The position numbers and the translations under genes were made by a program. This document shows, piece by piece, positions 7,447-14,488 of a DNA stretch of 14,488 nucleotides (within the stretch, counting starts at the first letter, position 1; each line of letters begins with the position of its first letter). The stretch comes from Synura sp. LO234KE. Taxonomy: Eukaryota; Sar; Synurophyceae; Synurales; Mallomonadaceae. A model generated the notes under the pieces. That model was not told the origin of the DNA, did no database searches, and worked only from the letters and a program-made list of their open reading frames with translations. The DNA lies in the NCBI GenBank assembly GCA_015143735.1, contig VKHC01000255.1, positions 1 to 14,488 on the forward strand. The letters run 5' to 3'.

Positions 7447-10296
7447 ATGAGCTTGTTTTCGCTTTTTCGATTTGTGCTTGCATATGTTTCGACTACGAAA
7501 ATAACTTCCGTACACGTTAAGCTGGGATCTATACTGCGTCATTTTACCGCCAGTGGTACATATGATGTTACGGGTGTAGAATATATCTCTTCATTTCTAA
7601 TGGCAATAAATCATTTAAACAATAAAAGCGATGGAATTTACGACGATATCTCCAAAAATTTAACCCTGACATATGCTGTCGAGATCCCACTACCTTTATA
7701 CGTTGAGGCCATCAATTCTGCGGAGAATCTTGTGACGAACCGATTGGGTGGAGTTGACAGCGTAATCGGACCGACGTTCACCGGAACTACTCAGGCATCA
7801 TCCCAGATATTTGCTCAGTACGCAATATCTCAAGTTGGCTGGAGCTCGGATTCAACGTTTTCGTTTAAAGCTAATTACCCTTACTACGCGTCTGTTACTC
7901 CGTCGGACGGCTATCAAGGATATATGCTCGCGTCGCTCTGTAAAAATGTTTTTGGTTGGACGAAAGTGTCTCTATTCGTATCGGACGATTTCTTCGGTAA
8001 TTCGGGAAGCTTGGAATTTTCAAATCGTGCGTTAGAAATTGGAATACAGATTCTTTCCACATATTCGTTTATAAAAGGCCAGCTTTCGTTTGAAAGCGTT
8101 TTGCTGGAGGCACAAAGTTCGTTAGCTACTGTCTACATCATAATTGCCGACTCTACTGACACACGGAATTTAATATTGGCCGGATTTGATTATGGGGTAT
8201 TTAGGGAAGGTACCCAAATTGTAGTATCCAGCTATGGCCTTGTAGACAGTATATGGGGGGACTTGCGATCGGCCCTTAACGTTCGAGCGATGCGAGGTGT
8301 CATCGGATTAGTCCCAACAGTGAACCTGAGTGACCCGAGCATTGTATCTTTCGTAAATCGATTTCGCTCCTTGCCTCCATCCGTAATTGTACGTCCGGAC
8401 GGATCCCTTATCTGTCGCAATGACACGGACACTGATGGAGCTACCTATCTCTTCAAAGGCAATCCGAGCGGATCAAGTGGTCCCCCCTACGAATGCACCG
8501 GGCTTGTCTATAGCTCCTACCCCGCCGATGGGTCCACCATCAGCAACCTCACTTACTACGTGTACGACGCGGTCATCGCGATGGCCCACGCGATAGATGC
8601 GGTGACCAAGCACGGCACCTCCCCTCCCGCCTCTTACCGCACCCCGCGTATGAGGGAAGCCTTGCTACAGAATGTGAGCTTTGAAGGCGTAACGGGCCGG
8701 GTGTCCTTCTCCCAGGGTCTAGGCGGGTACCAGAACTACGGGGCGGGCACGAGACGCACAGGAGCCCTCTACAAAATTGCTAACTACCAACTGTGCACCG
8801 ACAGCGGCGGTGTCCAGACAGTGTGTCAGAGGACTGTAGGCCACATGCACTCGGAGAAAGGCTACATTCCTTGCAATCAACGAGACAGTGTCAACTGTCC
8901 GCCAGTGGTTTACAACACCCCATCCAACACCAAGCCGCTGGACTGGCCGGACCCTGAGGTCATTTACCTCCCCTCCTCCTCCGTGGCGGTCCTGTGGTTC
9001 TTCGTCGCTCTGCTTGTCCTTCTCATCCTCATATTCGGCACCATGGTCTATCGGAATATGGACAGTGACGTGATTCTGGCCGGCCAGGCCCACATCCTTT
9101 TCTTCCTTCTATTCGGAGTGAGTCTGGGCGTCGGACGTATCATAAACGCCGCGTATCCTCCCACGGATCTTTCCTGTGTTCTCAGCGTCTGGCTCAGCCA
9201 CGCCTCCTTCGGCATTGTATTCAGTGTGCTGGTCAGCAAGACCTGGAGGGTTCACCTTCTCCTCGACAGTCGGTTCCAGAGGATCAGTGTCACTTCTGCT
9301 TATGTGAACAACGTGGCACTCAGTTGTTTGTTGTTCTTAGCCGTGTACCTCGCCGTGCTGACAGCAGTCAGCAGGCCACATAGAGAGTACTACAAAACCT
9401 ACAGTGGGAACAGGACGCTGTTCATGGGCAGGTGCGAGCTACGAAACAAAGGGATGTCCACGGCCTTGATTGCGATTGAAGGGCTGACTGTAGTTATCGG
9501 GATCTACCTTTGTTGGCTCACCCGAGGCGCTATGACGGTTGTGAATGCAAATAAGACTTTGCTCTCTGGCGCACACTTGTTCATCAACACAAACGTGATG
9601 TTGGCAATTTATATGGTTCTCCTCGTTTGCATTGTGGAGTTCGCGGCCACCTACCTCATCAGTCTGACTCTCCCTTCGCTCATCCTAGTGGACAACTTGG
9701 GCTTCTTCGTCGCACTGCTCTCCGCTCTCCTCGCGATCTTCGTCCCCAAAGCCGTTATGCTGGCTACGAAGATAACAGACCTAGACGTCGCGACTCCTCC
9801 TCGCAACGTGAGTCTCGACTCGAGCGGCCATTATCCGAGACCGTCCATCCAGGCGATGTTCAGACCTAGCATTTCCTTCCATGCCGCATACGCCCCGAGC
9901 TCTCGTCACGGAAAGTGTGATTCAGGTCATGGCATCAGCGCCTTACGATACACGGAAAGAAGTCAGAGGGCAGCCTCGCATCGAGGATCGAAATCCACTC
10001 CACAGCCGCTCTGTCAGAACGACGAGATAGTGCCGTATGACGAAACGGATTCCAGTAAGGTCAAGCGGCCGGAGTCGAAGGTCATCTACGTAAATGCGTC
10101 CTCTGGGAAGGATCGCACGAAGGATGTGCAAGTTGGACGGTTGGACCCACAGAAGCCGAGCGATCGTCTGTTTCGTCTGTCTAGTAGAGGCAGGGACTTC
10201 AAATTAAAAGAGGAGAAGCTGGAGGAGGAGAGTGTGGTGGAGGGGGACGGTGTGGGGCTACACGTTGTCGGAGCCATACGGCAAAGTGGTATTTGA
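7447..10296 (+). CDS. Class C (GABA-B-like) G-protein-coupled receptor, single exon
   Basis: A cell-surface receptor expected to bind a small ligand in a bilobed ectodomain and signal through G proteins. From ATG 7447 it has 949 residues; an in-frame ATG at 7267 would add 60. I prefer 7447 because MSLFSLFRFVLAYV looks like a signal peptide. Residues about 25-440 fit the periplasmic-binding/ANF-receptor fold (AINHLNN, VIGPTFTGTT). There is no long nine-cysteine domain, only a short segment with four Cys (about 465-505), as in GABA-B rather than glutamate or calcium-sensing receptors. Membrane segments are at about 513-534, 549-569, 577-600, 623-642, 671-694, 715-740 and 750-772. Hallmarks are Cys577 at the start of segment 3 paired with Cys663 in loop 2, SKTWRVH (597-603), and the Pro-Lys pair 767-768 at the end of segment 7. 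The 175-residue tail has Tyr864 and Tyr881 and ends QSGI, a class I PDZ-ligand pattern. The ligand cannot be predicted. Confidence 0.92.
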   Translation: MSLFSLFRFVLAYVSTTKITSVHVKLGSILRHFTASGTYDVTGVEYISSFLMAINHLNNKSDGIYDDISKNLTLTYAVEIPLPLYVEAINSAENLVTNRLGGVDSVIGPTFTGTTQASSQIFAQYAISQVGWSSDSTFSFKANYPYYASVTPSDGYQGYMLASLCKNVFGWTKVSLFVSDDFFGNSGSLEFSNRALEIGIQILSTYSFIKGQLSFESVLLEAQSSLATVYIIIADSTDTRNLILAGFDYGVFREGTQIVVSSYGLVDSIWGDLRSALNVRAMRGVIGLVPTVNLSDPSIVSFVNRFRSLPPSVIVRPDGSLICRNDTDTDGATYLFKGNPSGSSGPPYECTGLVYSSYPADGSTISNLTYYVYDAVIAMAHAIDAVTKHGTSPPASYRTPRMREALLQNVSFEGVTGRVSFSQGLGGYQNYGAGTRRTGALYKIANYQLCTDSGGVQTVCQRTVGHMHSEKGYIPCNQRDSVNCPPVVYNTPSNTKPLDWPDPEVIYLPSSSVAVLWFFVALLVLLILIFGTMVYRNMDSDVILAGQAHILFFLLFGVSLGVGRIINAAYPPTDLSCVLSVWLSHASFGIVFSVLVSKTWRVHLLLDSRFQRISVTSAYVNNVALSCLLFLAVYLAVLTAVSRPHREYYKTYSGNRTLFMGRCELRNKGMSTALIAIEGLTVVIGIYLCWLTRGAMTVVNANKTLLSGAHLFINTNVMLAIYMVLLVCIVEFAATYLISLTLPSLILVDNLGFFVALLSALLAIFVPKAVMLATKITDLDVATPPRNVSLDSSGHYPRPSIQAMFRPSISFHAAYAPSSRHGKCDSGHGISALRYTERSQRAASHRGSKSTPQPLCQNDEIVPYDETDSSKVKRPESKVIYVNASSGKDRTKDVQVGRLDPQKPSDRLFRLSSRGRDFKLKEEKLEEESVVEGDGVGLHVVGAIRQSGI

Positions 10297-10549
10297 GCGG
10301 CTATGCTGTGCCGTTTGAGCTTATGGAAGGAGGGGGTCCGGATGAGAAGGAGAATCAGAAGCGGAAGCTTCGGTTTCGTCCCTGTACTGTTTCTTTTAGC
10401 TGTTATAACCAACTTCGATTTGAACTAGTTCTGTCCGTCTTAACTTGGTTCTTGTTAATTATTTATGAGTTTCCAGTGTGGCATTCGGTGGTTGTGGACA
10501 ACGCTACCTTGCCGCGAACCCGATGGACACAATGTAGCGAATAAATAAA
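10297..10549 (+). terminator. 3' UTR of the receptor with overlapping poly(A) signals
   Basis: About 250 nt after the receptor stop there are two overlapping AATAAA hexamers, at 10540-10545 and 10544-10549, in the correct orientation. They plausibly end the receptor transcript. A short plus-strand frame in this stretch (10293-10544) overlaps the stop codon and looks non-coding. Confidence 0.6.
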
Positions 10550-12494
10550 GAAGTGTAAAGACACTGTCTCGATCTGTATAGCCTATGCATGAATCAATTG
10601 AACTGATTTTGTTTATTTTGTGGATTTGTACCGCTGTTGAGTGGCACACTTGTTTGAATAGAAAATCTGATCGCTTGTCAAAACTAACATTTCTCAATTT
10701 TTTTGTTTTGACGAGCTATGAACTGCTTGAGTTACTAATTAATCAGTCAAGGAAGAAGAAGGAGTAGAGTCGATCGAATACCGTGTAACTATCCGCCCTG
10801 CCCTGCCTACTATATCTTACCAAGGGGGGGCAAGTACAGCTTCTTCTGAGTTTGCCGAAAATTCTAGGATACTCGTCATTCTTACTCCACCCTCATCATT
10901 CGCAAGATCGATAAGCAAATAAAGTACTCTCTCTTTATTAGTAAATGAGAGGAAAGTCGGAACGTTCCGTGAATCCATTCCGTGACGTCGAACGGAGGCG
11001 AGTGGCACGTGAAGATTCTTGTGTTAGCAGGGTACTTAAGCAGTCCTCTGTGAGGCAATCGCGGATGCCAGTGCATCGACGCGCTCTGAGAAGCAAGAGA
11101 ACCGGTCAAGAACATGGAAGTTGTAGCACATAGCGCAGATGCGGGTCCGGCCGCTCTGAGGTTCATTCAGCAAAAGTAGTATATGCCATTCGCTCGTCCC
11201 TGTCAATTGAGGGACCTAAGGTGTTCCACGGGTAAGATTGGGTCATCTGTCCGGCTTCTACACATCCTGAAAAGTGGTCAAGCTGCACAAATAAGAATAC
11301 GGAGTGACTTCAAACGGTGTAGAACTCACCAAAAGGTAGAAGAATAAGTCTCTCACGGCTCTCACGTTGGACCAACCTCCCTATCCTTCCCCCATTGGTC
11401 CTTTATACAGACGGTTCGGCGACTCTCTCCTCCGGGAAAGCTGAGTGTGCAGATTTCGTTCACCGCCATAACTCTCCATTGGTCTAGGTATCAATAGCCC
11501 TGAAGCCCCGGCCAGGGTGGGGGCGCTCCGACTCGTCAACTACACCTGGCAAATCAGTGCAACCTACTACCCTTTCAGTCGATCTGTGAAGAAACTAAGT
11601 ACAGCCCACATGAATCCCACTTCGAATCAACCGCATCAAGGACAGTGGTGAGTAGTGTCCGCTTATTCGGGGATATCTCCATCAAAGCCAGATGCAACAA
11701 GCAGATCATTCTTCGTGTACGTTAACTTCCCGAGGAAGTCGAAGAGCCACCACCAGTAGCTCTTGGAAATACATCGGCCGATAGGGTTATGGTATGGCTG
11801 TAGGGGCTCCTCCTGTTACACTCCTCCAGCGAGCTTCTTATCACAGCTATCGTCCCACGATCACTTCGGATGACCACTTCCAAGACTGCTGAGCCTCGTC
11901 GGCGTGCGCGGCATCGACCCTCCTGGGGATTCATTCGCGATCCAGGTCGCCTTTCACAAGTTTCTCAACTATCGGGGCCCAACGCGCTTTGTTGTATCAA
12001 AGAGCTAGCGTATGTTGCCAACGTTGCGCCCACCCCCATCCTGCGTTGTATCTCAAAGGCTATGTTGACCTTGTTGGGGGCGGGGGCTTATCACCTACTC
12101 CGGGTGTAGGTACAGTACTACCCGGAGCGAACTCCCCACTCGATCACGAGATTGACCAGTTGGTGCATGGGGAGTGTTTTTTTCTGTGTGGATTTTGGCC
12201 ACTCTGTTTCACTCGATGCCGTATGTTTTTTGTTCTCTGACTACGACCTCCCCGTACTAATTAACTGTAGCAAGGTTTTCGGGAAATAGATCATGATACT
12301 CTATTTACTGCGACTCTACCTGCTAGGAGACCGAGACTTAAAAGAAAAATGCTCTATTCACGGTTACTCTAGGAGACCATGAGTCTATTTTGGCAGTTCG
12401 AAAAGCTTTCAGTTAATTACGATGAATTTTAGTAATACCATCGGTTCAATTTTTTTGCTCCATCAAAATATATAGAGAATCATCCAGATGTGTC
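10550..12494. other. Long stretch without a supported gene
   Basis: I read all six frames here and found no domain, tRNA, rRNA or transposon feature that I can name. It contains another AATAAA at 10918-10923, a G7 run at 10824-10830, and an imperfect tandem repeat at 12299-12385. Several 60-95 codon frames exist (for example minus 10882-11166 and plus 11870-12109), but they have arginine/serine-rich, shadow-like composition. Short exons of a multi-exon gene cannot be excluded. Confidence 0.5.
12299..12385. repeat. Two-copy imperfect tandem repeat
   Basis: The units 12299-12337 and 12352-12385 share CTCTATT near their left ends and CTAGGAGACC (12323-12332 and 12369-12378) in their right halves. 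The second copy lacks about six bases in the middle. The function is unknown; it may be a replication-slippage relic. Confidence 0.4.
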
Positions 12495-12671
12495 ATGGTT
12501 AAAACCACAAAAAGTACGGTGAGGAAGAGACATGGTAATGTTATCAGCGCGTGCATTTCTAAGGAAGCTTTTATGAAAGCACCAGATGAATCTGGCATAT
12601 ATACAGATTTTCCTGAAAAAGCTACAGAACGGATTGCTACAGCTAAAGGTGCACCGATGGCACTGATCTGA
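12495..12671 (+). CDS. Small hypothetical protein, 58 aa
   Basis: ATG 12495 to TGA 12669-12671. The N-terminus is basic (MVKTTKSTVRKRHGN), the middle is mixed, and the last part is PEKATERIATAKGAPMALI. The base composition resembles the AT-rich coding blocks elsewhere in the window, and the residue mix looks like a soluble small protein, not random translation. It has no membrane segment or recognised family. It could instead be one exon of a longer gene, because a GT lies at 12648 and several acceptor-like AGs follow by 12830. Confidence 0.4.
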   Translation: MVKTTKSTVRKRHGNVISACISKEAFMKAPDESGIYTDFPEKATERIATAKGAPMALI

Positions 12672-13207
12672 CGCCAGTGGTATAATTTTCGTCGTTCTTA
12701 GTACTTGGATCTTATTTACCACTTTACGTCGCAACCTCACCATCATCTTTCTTTTGGGAGCCTTTCCAATTTGTTTCTATACTTCGTGTGAACAATAGAA
12801 AATATTCCAACACCGTGCCGTAGCTCTGTGGTTGTGGGCTGGCTGCTGGCTTTGGTGAGGACGGCGAGCGACTTCGTGGTTCAGGGAGTGCACCTTCTTA
12901 CGTCTCTCTTCTCGATCTACTTAATAGGGCAGATAATTTACTGTGGAAATCCTATTTTACAGAGATTCTCAAACAACATATTGCTTGGTTCTGGCAGAGG
13001 AGCCACAGTCGTCCTTGCTTCCTCACATCACGTTCAGCTTTTAAAGCGACGGCAAATAGCCTGGCTACAACTCGGCCTTCGATCTATGCGGCTCATTTTA
13101 ATAAAAGCAAAAAATTAAGTATTAAAATGAAATCGAGAGAAACGCAAGATACTAAAAATGAATAGCCTGAAAAATAACGCGACAGCTTCCAAAAAAAGAA
13201 GAAATAT
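12672..13207. other. Gap between the 58-aa ORF and the 158-aa minus-strand gene
   Basis: The first half is AT-rich. From about 12820 to 12920 the sequence is more GC-rich and could hold a short plus-strand exon: in one frame it reads as a hydrophobic stretch (GWLLALV, VHLLTSLFSIYLIG), in another as Gly-rich. An AATAAA lies at 13100-13105. No frame is strong enough to call. Confidence 0.4.
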
Positions 13208-13684
13208 TCATAAATCGAAAATGAATGGCTCAAACATGCCGCTTAAGTCACAATTTTGATCTTGTGAGTCGGATAGTTCAGAAATAGTGTCCCTCTCTGT
13301 GTCCGACGCTTCATCTGACCGATTGCATATTCCACATATTGCAGTTATTTCGTCTGAGTAATAATTACAATTCTTCTTGGCCTCTTCTAACATCAAATAA
13401 AGTCTCTTCGTTTCCCATTCCAAATATAAAGATAAACTGTCACCTCCTACAAAAAATGATGGCCTCCCAGATATTGGAATCGGAAGGCTCCTAGACTTCG
13501 AAGCGGCAGGTGGAATCGACGCAGATTTGCGTTTAACCATATTCTTCCGATTAAGGCATGGTGGCATTGAATCCTTGAGATAAGTCGTTCCGATGGATTT
13601 CTTGTTTTCGTTAAAATTTGTACCGACTCTCTTCCGACCCGGTGAATCTAAACTCACGGTGGAACAATTACTTTCAGCCATCAT
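13208..13684 (-). CDS. Orphan protein of 158 aa, basic N-terminal half and acidic C-terminus
   Basis: The start is taken at the ATG pair 13684-13679; an in-frame TAG lies upstream. The N-terminal half is Ser/Lys/Arg-rich and probably disordered (RKRVG, KRKSAS, SRSLPIPISG). The middle, about residues 85-105, looks helical (LEWETKRLYLMLEEAKK). Next comes a CGIC pair of cysteines, then an acidic Ser/Asp/Glu-rich tail ending GMFEPFIFDL, which resembles a short linear docking motif. There is no signal peptide or membrane segment, and no family is recognised. It is divergent from the neighbour at 13841, with 156 nt between start codons. Coding status is supported by an uninterrupted frame in AT-rich DNA where stops are frequent. 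Confidence 0.6.
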   Translation of the reverse strand: MMAESNCSTVSLDSPGRKRVGTNFNENKKSIGTTYLKDSMPPCLNRKNMVKRKSASIPPAASKSRSLPIPISGRPSFFVGGDSLSLYLEWETKRLYLMLEEAKKNCNYYSDEITAICGICNRSDEASDTERDTISELSDSQDQNCDLSGMFEPFIFDL

Positions 13685-13840
13685 AGCACTCAAGAAGTCC
13701 CACTAGACTAGAGAATTGCAAAATAAACAATAGAACCCTTAACGTTAAAATTCATTCAAGTGAAATGAAAAATTTTAGAATATTGTTTGTGGTTGACTTA
13801 AACTTAAAACTTCAAGCGAATCTATTCCTGCAAACTAAAC
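13685..13840. promoter_or_regulatory. Head-to-head promoter region between the 158-aa orphan and the secretory protein
   Basis: These 156 AT-rich nucleotides lie between two divergent ATGs, a spacing like that of the ABCE1/CHAT pair. No specific site is recognised. Confidence 0.4.
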
Positions 13841-14488
13841 ATGAGAATTATAACTATTTTCAGTGTTGCTTTACGTTTGTACGCGGAAGCATCACATCCT
13901 ATAATACACAGTCCTAACTTACTTGTTTGTAGTGATTCCAAGTGTAATAAAGATTTTCGAAATTACGTGCTTAAGAATGATTTTATATGTGTTATTTTTG
14001 TTTCGTATAACTTTGATAAAGATCCTGTCCTATCCATGCAATATGGTTGGATTCTTTACCTTCTTGAAATTGTTGATCTCAATATTAAGTACCTAATCAT
14101 GAACTTAAGGTGCAGCGCAAGTAATTGCGTCGCCATGAAAAGTGATTTTTATTCAGATATTTTGCAGATGCCGACGAAATCTATTTTTGTTTCGTTTCAG
14201 CACTCTAGTAATATAAATCCTCTTAATCTTGCTATGGATAGAAGTGATCTTGGGTTTAAGAATTGTGTATACTTTCATCTAAATCACGAACAACCGTGGT
14301 CGAAAAATATGTCGGATTTTAGAAATAATCTATACGGAGATGAATACGCGATTGCAGATAATTACAAACTTTATGAAAAAGTTTTCAGGAACTACTTCTA
14401 TTCTCCATTTAGAAAATTAGCACGATTTTTGCCCTTGGGACCGGCCTTTTATGGACTCTACTTAGGAGGAGAGATATTTCCCAATCGT
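13841..14488 (+). CDS. Secretory-pathway protein, glycosyltransferase-like (5' part; runs off the window)
   Basis: ATG 13841, with an in-frame TAA upstream at 13805-13807. The frame stays open for 216 codons to the window edge. Residues 1 to about 17 (MRIITIFSVALRLYAEA) look like a signal peptide or signal anchor, so the protein probably enters the ER/Golgi. The part after residue 145 (LNHEQPW at 147-153, then V-x-RNYF at 181-186 and LPLG at 197-200) recalls the exostosin/GT47-like proteins of protists and algae, where an acidic HxxDE-type stretch precedes an RNY and a PLG motif. I know this resemblance only from memory of the family pattern. Paired cysteines (30, 35, 50 and others) fit a luminal domain. 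The gene is real with good probability; the function is uncertain. Confidence 0.6.
   Translation, partial: MRIITIFSVALRLYAEASHPIIHSPNLLVCSDSKCNKDFRNYVLKNDFICVIFVSYNFDKDPVLSMQYGWILYLLEIVDLNIKYLIMNLRCSASNCVAMKSDFYSDILQMPTKSIFVSFQHSSNINPLNLAMDRSDLGFKNCVYFHLNHEQPWSKNMSDFRNNLYGDEYAIADNYKLYEKVFRNYFYSPFRKLARFLPLGPAFYGLYLGGEIFPNR

Noticed and set aside
7811-10131. Frames inside the receptor gene on both strands (for example 8232-8432, 8719-9093, 9048-9239, 9627-9869)
   Set aside because: All overlap the receptor coding sequence in other frames and have no independent support.
10293-10544. Plus-strand 83-codon frame overlapping the receptor stop
   Set aside because: It ends inside the poly(A) signal region and has no domain; it fits a 3' UTR.
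11722-12240. Frames at 11722-11934 (minus), 11870-12109 and 11989-12240 (plus)
   Set aside because: Arg/Ser/Gly-rich or mutually overlapping with no family resemblance; not enough to call a gene.
12828-13118. Plus-strand hydrophobic 96-codon frame as a gene
   Set aside because: It has no ATG at its start and its two halves differ in composition. A short exon may exist here, but I could not fix frame or borders.

Overview
The window is nuclear DNA from a eukaryote, most likely a unicellular or otherwise non-metazoan lineage. Evidence for this is the GT-AG introns (60 to about 270 nt), a cytosolic-type ABCE1/Rli1 ribosome-recycling ATPase split over at least five exons, a GABA-B-like class C receptor, and an SH2 domain joined to a CHAT protease-like domain and an NB-ARC ATPase. 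The exact taxon cannot be read from the sequence.

Layout, left to right. (1) 28-1812, minus: the N-terminal 388 codons of ABCE1; its 3' end lies off the left edge. (2) 1813-2036: a 224-nt head-to-head promoter region. (3) 2037-5228, plus: a two-exon gene for a 1043-aa protein with CHAT (His85/Cys126), NB-ARC ATPase, a Ser/Pro-rich hinge and a STAT-like linker plus SH2 at the C-terminus. This is the outstanding find of the window. (4) 5229-6129: no gene seen. (5) 6130-6960, minus: a tentative four-exon gene for an 86-aa membrane protein, including an 18-nt microexon. (6) 7447-10296, plus: a class C GPCR with signal peptide, Venus-flytrap ectodomain, seven membrane segments and a long cytoplasmic tail. 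(7) 10297-12494: 3' UTR, poly(A) signals and sequence with no gene I can support. (8) 12495-12671, plus: a 58-aa small ORF. (9) 13208-13684, minus: a 158-aa orphan protein. (10) 13841 to the right edge, plus: the start of a secretory-pathway protein resembling a glycosyltransferase.

How they may work together: ABCE1 is housekeeping and probably shares only its promoter region with the CHAT gene. The CHAT-NB-ARC-SH2 protein has the parts of a switchable death or immune-type machine: a protease-like effector, a nucleotide-driven oligomerisation switch, and a phosphotyrosine reader in the place where LRR, WD40 or TPR sensors usually sit. The receptor about 2 kb away has cytoplasmic-tail tyrosines and a PDZ-ligand-like C-terminus, but any link between the two is speculation. 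Base composition also alternates. The 5' parts of the three large genes are AT-rich and their 3' parts are GC-rich, so AT-rich blocks sit at promoters and GC-rich blocks at gene ends.
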